This document shows positions 22,827-32,288 of a stretch of 58,142 nt of DNA, in pieces. The stretch's first letter is position 1. Each line of letters opens with the position of its first letter. The stretch comes from a virus, in IMG/VR virus record IMGVR_UViG_3300013129_000001, positions 1 through 58,142 of that record; one strand, written 5' to 3'. Made by a program: the position numbers and the translations under genes. The notes under the pieces were generated by a model. The model was given only the letters and a program-made list of their open reading frames with translations, did no database searches and was not told the DNA's origin.

Positions 22827-24083
22827 TTATGCTTCAACCACTGGAAACTCATCGGTCTCGGCAGCAGACGGGCTAGAATCATTAAGTCCAAGTTCTTCGG
22901 CAGCATCTTGTATTTTGTCATCACCCTCGTCCTCTATCCCAAAACCATCAACTGCATCATTGGCATTTTTCAGGGTGAAATTGACGCCCGCTGCCGGGCC
23001 TCCTGTTACATGGAATACAGGATTTTCACCATTACTAACGATAACTACGGGAGTTTCCATTTTCAAAATACTCTCTTGACCATTATCAACAATCTTTATC
23101 TGCATGTCTTTCTTGGTAACAAGAGTTGATTTTTCCGGAAGACTAACTTGTGCTGTCTTCACTATTTTTGAATCTGTTTTTGATGCCTCTACAACATCGT
23201 GGGCATAAACAATCCCGTTATATCTTTCCATCATAGCAGATGCAGCCTTATGAATGCAGGCAACCCTAGGTATATCAACATTATAATGCTCAGCAACCTT
23301 GGATATAATATCCTCTTCGTTAAGTCCAGATTGCTTCATTTCAATAATATCATCAAACATCTGATAATTATCATCTTTTTCCTTGGGAGTATCAATAGAT
23401 GCCAACTTAACAAAGGAAACCTTAGAGGAAGCCGTCAAATCGCTTGTCTCTTCGCCCCTGCCTTCTGACAATCTTCTTTCAATGGAGTACTGATGGGGTC
23501 TTGGCTTTCGAGTCCTTTCGCCATGAGCTAATTCCATTTGATTCCCACCGTCATCGGTGAATACTTGGAATCTTTGGTTGATATAACCACCAACCCATTT
23601 CCCATTTTTATCCTTGAACTCTCTAGAAAACTTATCCATGATATGTCTGCGCCACATAGCTTCATGACAATATACCCTACTAGGATCATCGTCAAAAACA
23701 ATACCATCAAGGCAATAGTGACGACAGTTATACGTGCTAATTAATCCATGTCCGGCAGACTGCTTCGGCAGCTTGGGGCAAATCCTCATGTCCATATTGC
23801 TATATAGGGCATCTTGCCTCATAACCGCTTGGGCTTCCCTAATGATTTTTTCTTTCATTTTACCCTCTCTTATTTGCGTTATATTATGCTTGGATAAAAC
23901 CCCAAACAAAACTTCTGCCGCATTACCTGAATTTTCTTTCGTGAATATAGCCCGGCATGTGTCAACTATATCCTTTTCTTCATTTTTACCAGCAACCTCA
24001 ATGAGACTCATAGAAGCTTCTTCGGCTGATTTCTGAGCCCTAACCCAATTCTTCAAATCATCTGGACTGGTAAAAAATTGCAT
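22827..24083 (-). CDS. Head-operon protein with Cys-cluster domain, 418 residues
   Basis: I chose ATG 24083, which follows the previous stop by one base, over the in-frame GTG at 24107 inside that gene. Residues 1-80 (MQFFTSPDDLKNWVRAQKS ... NAAEVLFGVLSKHNITQIREGK) resemble a segment of the protease/scaffold protein before its first internal start (EAASYFLGKFAKDLTQIKEGE). Then follow a Cys/His-rich region (RICPKLPKQS ... NCRHYCLDG ... YCHEAMWRRHIMDKF), a basic segment (HGERTRKPRPHQYSIERRL) and an acidic C-terminus. FVKLASID and IVKTAQVS match the recurrent hydrophobic-Lys-x-Ala motif. No family recognised. It lies directly upstream of the portal gene, so a neck or head role is likely. Confidence 0.55.
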   Translation of the reverse strand: MQFFTSPDDLKNWVRAQKSAEEASMSLIEVAGKNEEKDIVDTCRAIFTKENSGNAAEVLFGVLSKHNITQIREGKMKEKIIREAQAVMRQDALYSNMDMRICPKLPKQSAGHGLISTYNCRHYCLDGIVFDDDPSRVYCHEAMWRRHIMDKFSREFKDKNGKWVGGYINQRFQVFTDDGGNQMELAHGERTRKPRPHQYSIERRLSEGRGEETSDLTASSKVSFVKLASIDTPKEKDDNYQMFDDIIEMKQSGLNEEDIISKVAEHYNVDIPRVACIHKAASAMMERYNGIVYAHDVVEASKTDSKIVKTAQVSLPEKSTLVTKKDMQIKIVDNGQESILKMETPVVIVSNGENPVFHVTGGPAAGVNFTLKNANDAVDGFGIEDEGDDKIQDAAEELGLNDSSPSAAETDEFPVVEA

Positions 24084-24084
24084 A

Positions 24085-24291
24085 TTACTCTTTTCTCTCA
24101 AACCCACTTGGTGACGGCCTATCCTTATATTTCAAATGAGGTCTTATATCCTCTAACTTTTTGATAACCTTTTTAATGGCCGTTTTTGTCTTTCCTATAT
24201 TATTCCTATCTAAATGCTCTAAAGCCTCTTTTAGGCCATCGTATGCCTTTTCCATGTCATCGGCTAGGGTGGCTATACGATAGATCTTCAT
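24085..24291 (-). CDS. Small MKIYRIA-start protein
   Basis: 68 residues, start MKIYRIATLADDME, then a charged helical region (AYDGLKEALEHLDRNNIGKTKTAIKKVIKKLEDI). The first residues resemble the NWYKKA tag in position and pattern (aromatic-basic-x-Ala) and the start of the gene at 38805 (MKIYKIAAG). It overlaps the upstream stop by one base and is followed at once by the next gene. Function unknown. Confidence 0.6.
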   Translation of the reverse strand: MKIYRIATLADDMEKAYDGLKEALEHLDRNNIGKTKTAIKKVIKKLEDIRPHLKYKDRPSPSGFERKE

Positions 24292-25271
24292 TAATCGATC
24301 TGTCCCAAATGCTTTTTGAGTTCCTCGCCAAAATCTTCAGAAATTCCCATAGTTGGATTCTTATGAAGAACGAATTCAAATCTTCCCTTTTCCTTGCCGC
24401 GAATTTTTTCTTTTCGATCCTCATTAGCCTGTTTGATTTGTTCCCCAACAGTCTTATCGGGAACATTACCGAAATCAAAAACTTCTCCCTTGATTCCGGG
24501 CTGGGCATTCATGGATTCTGTCGGGAATACTTTACGGCCGGGAAGGATTTCTTTACCTTCCATAGCAGCTATCTTTTCCTTTTGCCACTCCTCATGCCTT
24601 GTCTTTTTTGAAGCTTCTTTTTCGGCATTTTCTCTCTTTAGTCTCGATCCAGTATCTTCTACTGTGCTTTCGGCTAATTTTTCAATAGCTAAAGGATCTG
24701 AAATACTATTCTGTCCTCTGGCAACCTTAAATTCGGAATTAGCAAAATAATCTTCTCCTCCGCGAATGGGTACGATTCCGCTCATGGTCGGCTTCTCTGC
24801 CAACCTAGAGGCATCCTTACCCTCTGCCTTCCACTTAGTCTTTTCATGACTGACGGCTATCTTTTCGTCAATCTTAAAAGCATCAACAACTAGTTTTGGG
24901 GCTTCGGCTTCAACGGTCGATGCAGTCTTAATCATACCCGAAGAAGATGCTTCAACGACCAAATCAGATGGATTAATAGACTTGAATTTAGACATATCCA
25001 TTCCACATACTATTGCATACTCTTTGAGTTCCGATTTTACAGAATTAGACCACTTTGAACTATAATGGTATGGCTTCTTACTGACAGCACAGGATTCAAT
25101 TCTGTCTTTTTCTACAACCATATCGTCGTCAGAAATATCACACGACAATGAGGCAAGTCGCTTAATCTCCTCTGTACTTACGGTTTCTTTATCAATGTAC
25201 TGAGACGCCTGTTTGTTCCGAAAAATCCACTCCGGAGCCATCTTCTCTTCTGCCATTCTACTTATTTTCAT
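24291..25271 (-). CDS. Unknown charged head-operon protein with MKISRMA start
   Basis: 326 residues, start MKISRMAEEKMAPEWIF with a ribosome-binding site (aaagga). The sequence is rich in Glu, Lys and Ser and is probably partly disordered. It contains several hydrophobic-Lys-x-Ala strings (MIKTAST, EKIAVS, IEKLAES) and a C-terminal region with KEILPGRKVFPTESMNAQPGIKGEVFDFG. No enzyme motif. It lies between the AAA+ ATPase gene and the portal region. Composition resembles scaffold-associated or processed internal head proteins. Function inferred only from context. Confidence 0.5.
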   Translation of the reverse strand: MKISRMAEEKMAPEWIFRNKQASQYIDKETVSTEEIKRLASLSCDISDDDMVVEKDRIESCAVSKKPYHYSSKWSNSVKSELKEYAIVCGMDMSKFKSINPSDLVVEASSSGMIKTASTVEAEAPKLVVDAFKIDEKIAVSHEKTKWKAEGKDASRLAEKPTMSGIVPIRGGEDYFANSEFKVARGQNSISDPLAIEKLAESTVEDTGSRLKRENAEKEASKKTRHEEWQKEKIAAMEGKEILPGRKVFPTESMNAQPGIKGEVFDFGNVPDKTVGEQIKQANEDRKEKIRGKEKGRFEFVLHKNPTMGISEDFGEELKKHLGQID

Positions 25272-25313
25272 GTTGTATCCTTTTTTATTATGACCTATTA
25301 CAAAACTAAAACA

Positions 25314-28300
25314 CTACTTTGGTATAATCATTGTAAAGCCCCAATGATATGTGCAAATTCCGTTTTCATCAACGGGGGCACCCGGCCACGGAGCATCTGG
25401 CTGTTTAACATTAGTCTTGGCGAGATTCTTTGCCTCAACCTTTTTGTCTGCCTCAACAGAAAGATCAAACTCTCCCTTTTCATTAATAAAGCCATTCTTC
25501 TTCAGGTAATTGTAGAAATAATCAGTGGATGACTGAATAGTTTCTTCCTTTTGCTTTTCTTTCATCATTGATCCCGGAGACGGAACCTTCTTCTGCTTCT
25601 CTTTGCCCTTTTCCTCTGGCGATGGAGTAGCTTTGGCAGGCTCTGGTGTATCGGGAAGATCTAATTCATCTGCTTCCTCTCCCTCCGGAATCAGTGGTTT
25701 TACATCAAATCCACTTTCACTGAGATCTTTCATTTCCTGAGCCGGTGTCTTGCCTCCCTTAGGAACCCAAACTGTCTTCATCCTGCCGGTGGCAGGATCC
25801 TTTTGCTGAACATACTCTCCCTCTTCGTCTTCTTCCTTTTTCTCTCCCTCAGGAGATTCGCCCCGAGCCATTTTTTCAAACTCATCGGGCAATGTTAAAA
25901 TGGTTTTTTCGTCTTTGGTAAACGGGTTAACATATGTCTTTGGCACCAGCTGCCCACCCTTGTCAAAAAACTCCTTAAGTTTTTCATTTACTTGGGTAGA
26001 CCTTCTTGTGGACATTTGCAAAAACCCTCTGTTGATATTATTGCATCCACCAGCGGTAGTGTGAACATATTCAGCAGCCTCAATAAAATTTTCGGTTGTT
26101 GCCGGAGCTCCACTTACTGTTTTTTGTAACCCCTCTCCAATGTTCTCAACACTTAGTCTCCAAGACGCATCTTGCTGCCACATTTCAATCATCATTTGTT
26201 TCAGGGTTCGGAAGTCAACAGCTCTTTCTTCGTCATCGGATCGTGCAGCAAATATTTCGGACACCTTATCCCAATCAATTCCGGGATAAACCTTGCCGTC
26301 CTTAGACTTACCACCGAAAAGAATTAACTCCGTCGTTCTCCATCCGTCCATAACACCTTCCGGAGTATCATCAGTAATAGTAGCTGGATCTATTTCGCCA
26401 ATATCGGTGTCTGACACAAACCAAGGATGATAAGGATCCTTTCTTTTTTCAACATAGTAATTGTTCAAGAAAAACTTCTTATAATCTTTGGGCTTATTCG
26501 GCAACTTAACCTCTTGAACCTCTGCTCTTGAAACCAATGCGTTGTTGATATTCTCTAGTGCATTAGTGGTCATAACAAAATAGACATTATTCTGTTTAAA
26601 TGCCTTTTCGTTTTCAGTGTTGTCGAAAAACTTAAGAAGTTCAGCAATAATATGCTGAGTGGTTTCATGAGCTTTCTCGCCGCTTCCGGGACCAGAATTT
26701 GATACTACCTGCTTATCTATTTCGTCAAAAAGGAATATAAGATCTCTGGATGATCGCATCGTAGAAAACAATTTTCTTGCGTTAGCTTCTGTTTCTCCCA
26801 ACCACATACTCTTCTGATTTCCCATATCAACGGCCTTAATCTTAAGACCCAATAAGTTCGCCAACGCCTCAGGCCAAACAGATTTACCAGTTCCGGGACG
26901 ACCCCAAAGAATATAAAAATGAGGAAATTGATGAGCAGACAATGATTCCAATTGCAATCTCAAATTCTTGTTATAATTGGACAATGCCTGTTTCCTCTTC
27001 TGCTTTTCCTGTACTTGGGGAGTGGCTAATCTCTTTGGATCGTTCTGAGGTAGTTTCTTTTGGATATTCAATTGGTAGTCGATTTGTGCCATTTCTTCTT
27101 CATTGGCCGCAATCTGGTCAGTCAGTTTTTTGACCTTAACTCCCATGGCACCAATTTGAGGAACTCTTGTACCCCATGGACTGTCTTCACCAGTTCGATA
27201 TGAATAGTTTTCAAATAATACATTGGGCTTAACGTCCGTCAAACCAAGAGAACCAGTTCCGTGTATCTCATTAACCGTTGTTTCGAGATTATCCTTAACA
27301 ATAGCCTCGTCAAAAGAGAATTCGGGATCAATGAGATCGTCATCATATTTTAGTCCGGCCTTCAGGGACTCTCTAGTAACAGCAATAGCATCTTTTACAC
27401 TCAGTCCCTGAATGCTATTAATCATGCTTCTCATCAATTTTTCAGATATTGTTCCAAGCGATGAAGACATGGCTTCTGTTTTTTCATTGACCATCTTTTC
27501 TTCTTGATCTCTCTCCATTTTCCACTTAACTTCTTCGCTGGGATTCTCTTTTAGTTTTTGAGAGTAATCATCACTAATTTCCTTATATAGACGCCTCTTA
27601 TACTTCAGCTGTGCCTCTTTGCCATATTTTCTAAGAATATATTTTAAAATGATTCTAGCTTCGGGATCGGTAACAGCACTAACGCCCATATCTATCGGAG
27701 TAGAGTTAGAGGGCAAGTCGTCAATTGGATCTGACGAAATAACAACTACGGTTCTATTGCCCCTTTCGGTTCTGGCCTGACTATCATCTCTCAATAACCC
27801 AGAATCATTTTTACCAACGGCGGTCGATAACAATCCTCTGGTAGCATTGTCAGATAGCGTTGTTTTCTTACTGCTTGGATCTTTAACGCAGAGAGCAGAC
27901 TGGTCAAAGTCATCCAATATAAGAACCTTATTTTGTGATACCACTCCCTCTTTGATTGTATTGTGTAACTGAACAAATCTCCCCTTGATGGTCGTTATTA
28001 TGTTGTTGTAGACCTTCAATCTCTCTTCTTGAACGGGATGATCTGGACTACCCAAATACTCAACAAACTCGTCCCTAACATCAGACAAAGATTGTTTAGA
28101 AGGATTCCAGTTAATCAATTTGGTTCTAAGGGTTTGAACAGCCGTAAGCACTGCCTCTATATGTTTGGAAGCACTGCTTCCAACACCCTTGGGTCCTGCG
28201 AGAACTTTCTTGTACAAATCTTCGCCCGACTTAAGAACATCAGCCTGAGGATTAAAACTGAGAAAACCATCGTTATCTCTGGCAGACACATTGAGAACCC

Positions 28301-29210
28301 TATCTGTCGTAATATATTCACCAATATTGGTATCAAGAGCTATCCTTGCTTTTCTGGCTTGATCCATTTCAAATTCTCTTTGCCTCTTTTTGTCGTTGAT
28401 TTGTTCTTTAGTAACCCTTATCTGATCTTTCTTTTTGGCTTCCGAAAGATTGGCGTCTTCATTTATTTCCTTAATACGCTGAACAAGAGTTCTAATTTCC
28501 TGATTAACATTATTGATGTGAACAGTATGTTGATCTTTAATTCTCTGTAGTCCGGCCTCATATCGGGCAACATTTAGTCCAAGAGGAGAACGCTCTGGAG
28601 GGGTTGGGACAAAACCCTCTGGAGGATGCACTTCGTTTTGTAACTCTTTTGCATATTCTCCCGGCTTACCTATAAGTTGTGAAACTCTCGTATGTTCTGC
28701 ATCCTTATTATTGGGGTCATGATACTTATATATCGATCTGAGCCATTCTCGTGTAATCTTGGTTCTACTGCCATTAAGTAATTCATCCAGTCTAATGCGG
28801 GAAGGCTGAACGTGTTGAGCAACACCCGGAATCGGAACCCTAGTAAAATATTCTGACGGCACAAAATAATAGTCGCTATGCTCTTCGGATCGGAAAAGAT
28901 CGTTACTCTTAGCAGGAAAGGCCTTCAATAGCAATAGCTCTATCAAGGGGTGATATCCATTCCGATAAATCAAATTAACCATTCCGATGGATCCCTTTAG
29001 TTTCGAAATGATAGATTGGTAATTGGGGAGCTTTAACAACTCATTCATCATGGGAAGTTGTTCTAGCGGGTCTTGTTCTTCGGAAGCAGAAGGATCGTTG
29101 AAATCAATGAAATTTCCAAGGACAGCCGTTTTCTTTATCTTCTGATCTTTAGGTTGTGATAGAGACTGGAAAAACTTATCCAAGCTGGCATTTAAGTTAT
29201 GGCACTTCAT
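25314..29210 (-). CDS. Large AAA+ ATPase (two-module) in the head operon
   Basis: 1298 residues. The second module is a clear AAA+ domain: Walker A GRPGTGKSVW (Lys776), LGLKIKAVDMGNQKSMWLGETEANARKLF, Walker B LIFLFDEID (Asp829-Glu830), sensor 1 VYFVMTTNALENI and arginine-finger region VSRAEVQEVKLP. An earlier degenerate module is suggested by LAGPKGVGSSASKHI (about residues 335-350, no Walker Lys), VLILDDFDQSALC and NRTVVVISSDPIDDLP. Coiled coils lie at about 220-290 and 680-760. The C-terminus is Pro/Glu/Lys-rich with a final globular end (HWGFTMIIPK). It is followed by structural genes and preceded by a second AAA+ gene. A remodelling role in head assembly or injection, or a role in the host, is open. 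Upstream lies a TGTATAAT box at 29333-29340. Confidence 0.75.
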   Translation of the reverse strand: MKCHNLNASLDKFFQSLSQPKDQKIKKTAVLGNFIDFNDPSASEEQDPLEQLPMMNELLKLPNYQSIISKLKGSIGMVNLIYRNGYHPLIELLLLKAFPAKSNDLFRSEEHSDYYFVPSEYFTRVPIPGVAQHVQPSRIRLDELLNGSRTKITREWLRSIYKYHDPNNKDAEHTRVSQLIGKPGEYAKELQNEVHPPEGFVPTPPERSPLGLNVARYEAGLQRIKDQHTVHINNVNQEIRTLVQRIKEINEDANLSEAKKKDQIRVTKEQINDKKRQREFEMDQARKARIALDTNIGEYITTDRVLNVSARDNDGFLSFNPQADVLKSGEDLYKKVLAGPKGVGSSASKHIEAVLTAVQTLRTKLINWNPSKQSLSDVRDEFVEYLGSPDHPVQEERLKVYNNIITTIKGRFVQLHNTIKEGVVSQNKVLILDDFDQSALCVKDPSSKKTTLSDNATRGLLSTAVGKNDSGLLRDDSQARTERGNRTVVVISSDPIDDLPSNSTPIDMGVSAVTDPEARIILKYILRKYGKEAQLKYKRRLYKEISDDYSQKLKENPSEEVKWKMERDQEEKMVNEKTEAMSSSLGTISEKLMRSMINSIQGLSVKDAIAVTRESLKAGLKYDDDLIDPEFSFDEAIVKDNLETTVNEIHGTGSLGLTDVKPNVLFENYSYRTGEDSPWGTRVPQIGAMGVKVKKLTDQIAANEEEMAQIDYQLNIQKKLPQNDPKRLATPQVQEKQKRKQALSNYNKNLRLQLESLSAHQFPHFYILWGRPGTGKSVWPEALANLLGLKIKAVDMGNQKSMWLGETEANARKLFSTMRSSRDLIFLFDEIDKQVVSNSGPGSGEKAHETTQHIIAELLKFFDNTENEKAFKQNNVYFVMTTNALENINNALVSRAEVQEVKLPNKPKDYKKFFLNNYYVEKRKDPYHPWFVSDTDIGEIDPATITDDTPEGVMDGWRTTELILFGGKSKDGKVYPGIDWDKVSEIFAARSDDEERAVDFRTLKQMMIEMWQQDASWRLSVENIGEGLQKTVSGAPATTENFIEAAEYVHTTAGGCNNINRGFLQMSTRRSTQVNEKLKEFFDKGGQLVPKTYVNPFTKDEKTILTLPDEFEKMARGESPEGEKKEEDEEGEYVQQKDPATGRMKTVWVPKGGKTPAQEMKDLSESGFDVKPLIPEGEEADELDLPDTPEPAKATPSPEEKGKEKQKKVPSPGSMMKEKQKEETIQSSTDYFYNYLKKNGFINEKGEFDLSVEADKKVEAKNLAKTNVKQPDAPWPGAPVDENGICTYHWGFTMIIPK

Positions 29211-29332
29211 ATTAATCTCCGATACATGTTTAGTCTATTTTTTCTCCAAATAGAGTCGAAAATCCTCTAACTACAGATACAGATTATTTCCTTATGATTG
29301 GGTCTAAAACCTCTATATACTTTGACAAAAGT

Positions 29333-29340
29333 ATTATACA
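29333..29340 (-). promoter_or_regulatory. Candidate promoter box (TGTATAAT) upstream of the large AAA+ gene
   Basis: The minus strand reads actgTATAATac with a weak -35 (TTCATT, 16-base spacer), about 120 bases before the ATG at 29210. The intergenic stretch 29211-29382 holds no gene that I can see. Confidence 0.4.
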
Positions 29341-29382
29341 GTTTTAGTGGAAATAATGAACAGACATTTCGGAAGAAGAGCG

Positions 29383-31359
29383 TTATTTGAAGGAGGTAAC
29401 GTCTGTAAATTTCTTCAACTCGAATTTCGATGTGTAGTCATCTGCGAACGCGAATTCTTTTTGTGGATCTTCTTCTGCTTTTTTAGTCTCTTGGTCAAAA
29501 AAGCGGTCTCCAAGCACCAGTTCCCCAGTATCATCGTCACATGTAGAACCAGTGCTATTTTCTAGAACTTTTACAAAAGCTTCTGTTGTCCAAGGAATCA
29601 TAGGAATTCCACTGATATTCTTCTTGAAATAATAATCGTGCGTAGCCATTTCAATAAGAAGAGTATCTACGTCCCTGACAGTAAACCCTTTCTTAGAAGC
29701 CAGAGGAACTATCTTGTCAAGATCCAGTTTATCAATAGCCTTGGCAAAATTATCAAAACTAGCATACCCTATAGGAGCAACAACTCCACGGTTCTTCATC
29801 CGGCGAGCGGCAGAAACAAAAGTCTGCTTCATGCTCTTTTCGTCAAATTCATTAATATCAATAACCAAATCAGCACGACCAGACCTCAGAAGGGGGCCCG
29901 TAATATTTTCTTTATGGTTAGTTGTCAAAACAAGAAAAATATCATTTTTACTGAACATGTTGTCTTCTTGGCTATTTTGCAGCCAGTTCATAAATTCACT
30001 TTCAACCTGTTTATGAGCCTCATGCATACCTTGTCCAGAAGCAGCCGTAGACCCCATGGCTCTGTCATACTCATCAATTCTTACAACGACATGGCTGGCC
30101 TTAGAAATCTTCCTCAGTGCCTCTCTCATTCTTTCTGGTCCCTCTCCGACCCACTTACTATGAGATGCCGCGATATTGAAATCCCATACGTCAAAATCAA
30201 GAAGTCCGGCAAAATGAACTGGGAAGGCACTTTTACCAACGCCTCCCTTCCCATATAGAACTATAACATGTGGCATTCTGGAGCGAATAGAATCAATATC
30301 CTTTGAGACTTGAGCGTTATCGCCATTAGACTTGAGTACGTCCTTTTTCTTCTCCTTGAGCCGATTAATCTCTTCGAAGTCACGAACAATTTTTTTGACA
30401 TCGAATGTAAAATTACTGTTTTCGGGACAAATATAATCCGACCAAGGTTTAGGCGAAAGATGAGTCAATCCGGAAGCGTTTTCCATTAGATTGCGATTAA
30501 CCTTCTCCCTGAGATTTCTAACAACCTTGGAGGGGTCAATCTGCTTACTGCCAATAGATGTTTCGGCCTTGCAAGAAAGGGCTTCGGCAAATGCATCGGC
30601 AGATTCTGTGTAGGTCAGACCAGAAAGTTTTCTAACAATTTGCTTTCTCTGAGTATCATTAAGGCTTATTTTGTAGCCGCCATCGGTATAAAGCTGAATA
30701 AAACTATCGATAATATGCCCGGCTTCATAATCGTCAACCGGATCAAACCTCAGAACACGCACCTTAAATGGAAACTGAATTGGCTCATTTGTAACCAGAA
30801 GAATACGACATCCCATCTTGATACTGGGATTTCTGAAATTGTCAAAAATCCATAGGTTTCTAGCGTCAACTTGTCCGGGTTTCTGAGCACAAAAATCCAA
30901 GCAATAATCAATATTTTTGATAACCAAAAGACGATCTTTGAACTCTCCCGTAATAACTTCTTTTCGGTTTACAAATCCGTTAAGTTTCCTCTTTCTTCGT
31001 CCGCTCTGAGGATCTGTTTTTGGGGTTTTGCCCTCTACTCCCTGAGTTGTCGTGGATGTTTCTTCGCACTCGCCAAATATAAGATTTTCAAGATACGAAG
31101 ATGCCATGCCACGCCCCGGATACCCCCTTTGAAGTTCTACGGCATCTATATCAAATGTTTCATTATACAACTCGGAAGACTTAAAACAGGTTTTGAGAAA
31201 ACTATCAACAAGGCAAGGATCTTCGTAGCCGACAATAAGATTGGTAATTCCGGTAAGCGACAACCTAACGGCTACCTTGCATTCTCTTTTTAAGTCCTGA
31301 AACTTTTTGCTATTTTCAACCAAAGTCTCATAACTCAAGTTCTCAACGTTTTCGGCCAT
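29383..31359 (-). CDS. AAA+ ATPase, second of an adjacent pair
   Basis: 658 residues. C-terminal AAA+ module: Walker A LYGKGGVGKSAF (Lys376), DVWDFNIAASHSKWVGEGPERMREALRKI, Walker B VVVRIDEYDRA, sensor 1 IFLVLTTNHKENITGPLLRSGRADLVIDI. An N-terminal module appears degenerate: GITNLIVGYEDPCLVDSFLKTCF, RLLVIKNIDYCLDF as Walker-B-like strand, CRILLVTNEPIQFPFKVRVLRF as sensor strand. A degenerate-plus-active module order is shared with the neighbour ending at 25314, so the two may be distant paralogues and could form a mixed complex. Starts with a strong ribosome-binding site (aggagaag) behind a terminator (31420-31451) and a TATAAT box at 31386-31391. Confidence 0.75.
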   Translation of the reverse strand: MAENVENLSYETLVENSKKFQDLKRECKVAVRLSLTGITNLIVGYEDPCLVDSFLKTCFKSSELYNETFDIDAVELQRGYPGRGMASSYLENLIFGECEETSTTTQGVEGKTPKTDPQSGRRKRKLNGFVNRKEVITGEFKDRLLVIKNIDYCLDFCAQKPGQVDARNLWIFDNFRNPSIKMGCRILLVTNEPIQFPFKVRVLRFDPVDDYEAGHIIDSFIQLYTDGGYKISLNDTQRKQIVRKLSGLTYTESADAFAEALSCKAETSIGSKQIDPSKVVRNLREKVNRNLMENASGLTHLSPKPWSDYICPENSNFTFDVKKIVRDFEEINRLKEKKKDVLKSNGDNAQVSKDIDSIRSRMPHVIVLYGKGGVGKSAFPVHFAGLLDFDVWDFNIAASHSKWVGEGPERMREALRKISKASHVVVRIDEYDRAMGSTAASGQGMHEAHKQVESEFMNWLQNSQEDNMFSKNDIFLVLTTNHKENITGPLLRSGRADLVIDINEFDEKSMKQTFVSAARRMKNRGVVAPIGYASFDNFAKAIDKLDLDKIVPLASKKGFTVRDVDTLLIEMATHDYYFKKNISGIPMIPWTTEAFVKVLENSTGSTCDDDTGELVLGDRFFDQETKKAEEDPQKEFAFADDYTSKFELKKFTDVTSFK

Positions 31360-31385
31360 TGACTTCTCCTATGTTTGCCTTCTAT

Positions 31386-31391
31386 ATTATA
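31386..31391 (-). promoter_or_regulatory. Candidate -10 box upstream of the AAA+ gene pair
   Basis: TATAAT on the minus strand, 27 bases before ATG 31359. The -35 match is poor, and its region overlaps the upstream terminator tail. Position directly after a terminator makes a promoter plausible. Confidence 0.4.
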
Positions 31392-31419
31392 TCGATTTAT
31401 CCAGAAAACAAGAAAAAAA

Positions 31420-31451
31420 GAAGACCCGAAGAATCACTTCTTCGGGCCTTC
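31420..31451 (-). terminator. Rho-independent terminator
   Basis: 14-base arms (31420-31433 with 31438-31451, one G-T type mismatch) with a 4-base loop. On the minus strand a run of seven T residues follows, just beyond the stop of the gene ending at 31474. Confidence 0.88.
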
Positions 31452-31473
31452 AGTCTTTTCAGATTAACTACGC

Positions 31474-32184
31474 TTACTTCTCGTAGTCTTTGGTCATCAG
31501 ATTAACATAGTCCTTGGGGAAACCAAGCATGTTAATCCAGTAGTCATTGAGCTTAGCACGATTTGCCTTGCTTAACATGGCAAACTTGCAAAACTCTTCT
31601 TCTGTCGATGCCGACTTATCCATGGCAACTTCTTTCTTCTTGGCACAAGCACAGGCCATGTCGGGTTCAGACTTGACGATGATTTCGCTATCCGAAACTT
31701 CCTTTCCGGGAATGTCGGGCGTGGGCTCAACATCAAGATCGATCTCTACCGACTCAGCCTCTCCCTCTACCGCAACTTCTTTGAGATCGGCTACAGCATC
31801 TTCTACCTTCTCAATTGCTTCCTCTACCGAAGCGGGGGCAGCATCCACAGCCGGAACGGAAACGCTAGATCCACCAGCGTCACTGACCGGAGCCGAAACT
31901 TCTTCGGCGCACTGAGCGGTTTTGGCAGAAGCCGATTTCGCATCCGACTTGGAAGCAGACTTGGCATCAGAACTAGCCGAATCTGATTTTTCGCAAGAGC
32001 AAAGATTACCCGGCTTCTTGCACTTCTTACAAACACTAGCAGCCTCAATATAACTCTTAGCAGCCTCATAAAGAGGATTAATTTCTTCTTGAACTTCCGC
32101 ACCAGCAGAAGCAGTCTTGGTTAATCCCGAAACCTTGGGACTCCAATCAACCTTCTTAGAACCAGCTCTCATTATAATACTCAT
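31474..32184 (-). CDS. Acidic Ser/Ala/Asp-rich protein with Cys cluster, scaffold-like
   Basis: 236 residues, start MSIIMRAGSKKVDWSPKV, ribosome-binding site aaggag. Near residue 50 there is a CKKCKKPGNLCSC cluster. Then comes a low-complexity SASSDAKSASKSDAKSAS stretch, like the Ser/Asp/Ala stretch of the protease/scaffold protein, and a long acidic Glu/Val/Asp helix region (VEEAIEKVEDAVADLKEV). A compact C-terminus (FCKFAMLSKANRAKLNDYWINMLGFPKDYVNLM) looks like a small helical docking domain. GLTKTASAG and SAKTAQCA match the recurrent Lys-Thr-Ala motif. Composition and context suggest an internal head or scaffold protein. The 104 bases upstream (32185-32288) hold no gene. Confidence 0.55.
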   Translation of the reverse strand: MSIIMRAGSKKVDWSPKVSGLTKTASAGAEVQEEINPLYEAAKSYIEAASVCKKCKKPGNLCSCEKSDSASSDAKSASKSDAKSASAKTAQCAEEVSAPVSDAGGSSVSVPAVDAAPASVEEAIEKVEDAVADLKEVAVEGEAESVEIDLDVEPTPDIPGKEVSDSEIIVKSEPDMACACAKKKEVAMDKSASTEEEFCKFAMLSKANRAKLNDYWINMLGFPKDYVNLMTKDYEK

Positions 32185-32288
32185 CTTTATCTCCTTGCTT
32201 AATTGTGAGCTTTTTTGCTCATTTTCGATTTACGCTTACTTATTTCTTAACTAAATACCCGAAATCCTTCTTGAAAATTAGATAATGT

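Noticed and set aside
24084-24107. GTG start giving a longer 426-residue protein
   Set aside because: It lies inside the previous gene; ATG 24083 one base after that gene's stop is the better start.
29347-29565. Small plus-strand gene starting at 29347
   Set aside because: Overlaps the end of the minus-strand AAA+ gene; the peptide is Cys/Phe-rich and lacks a supporting context.
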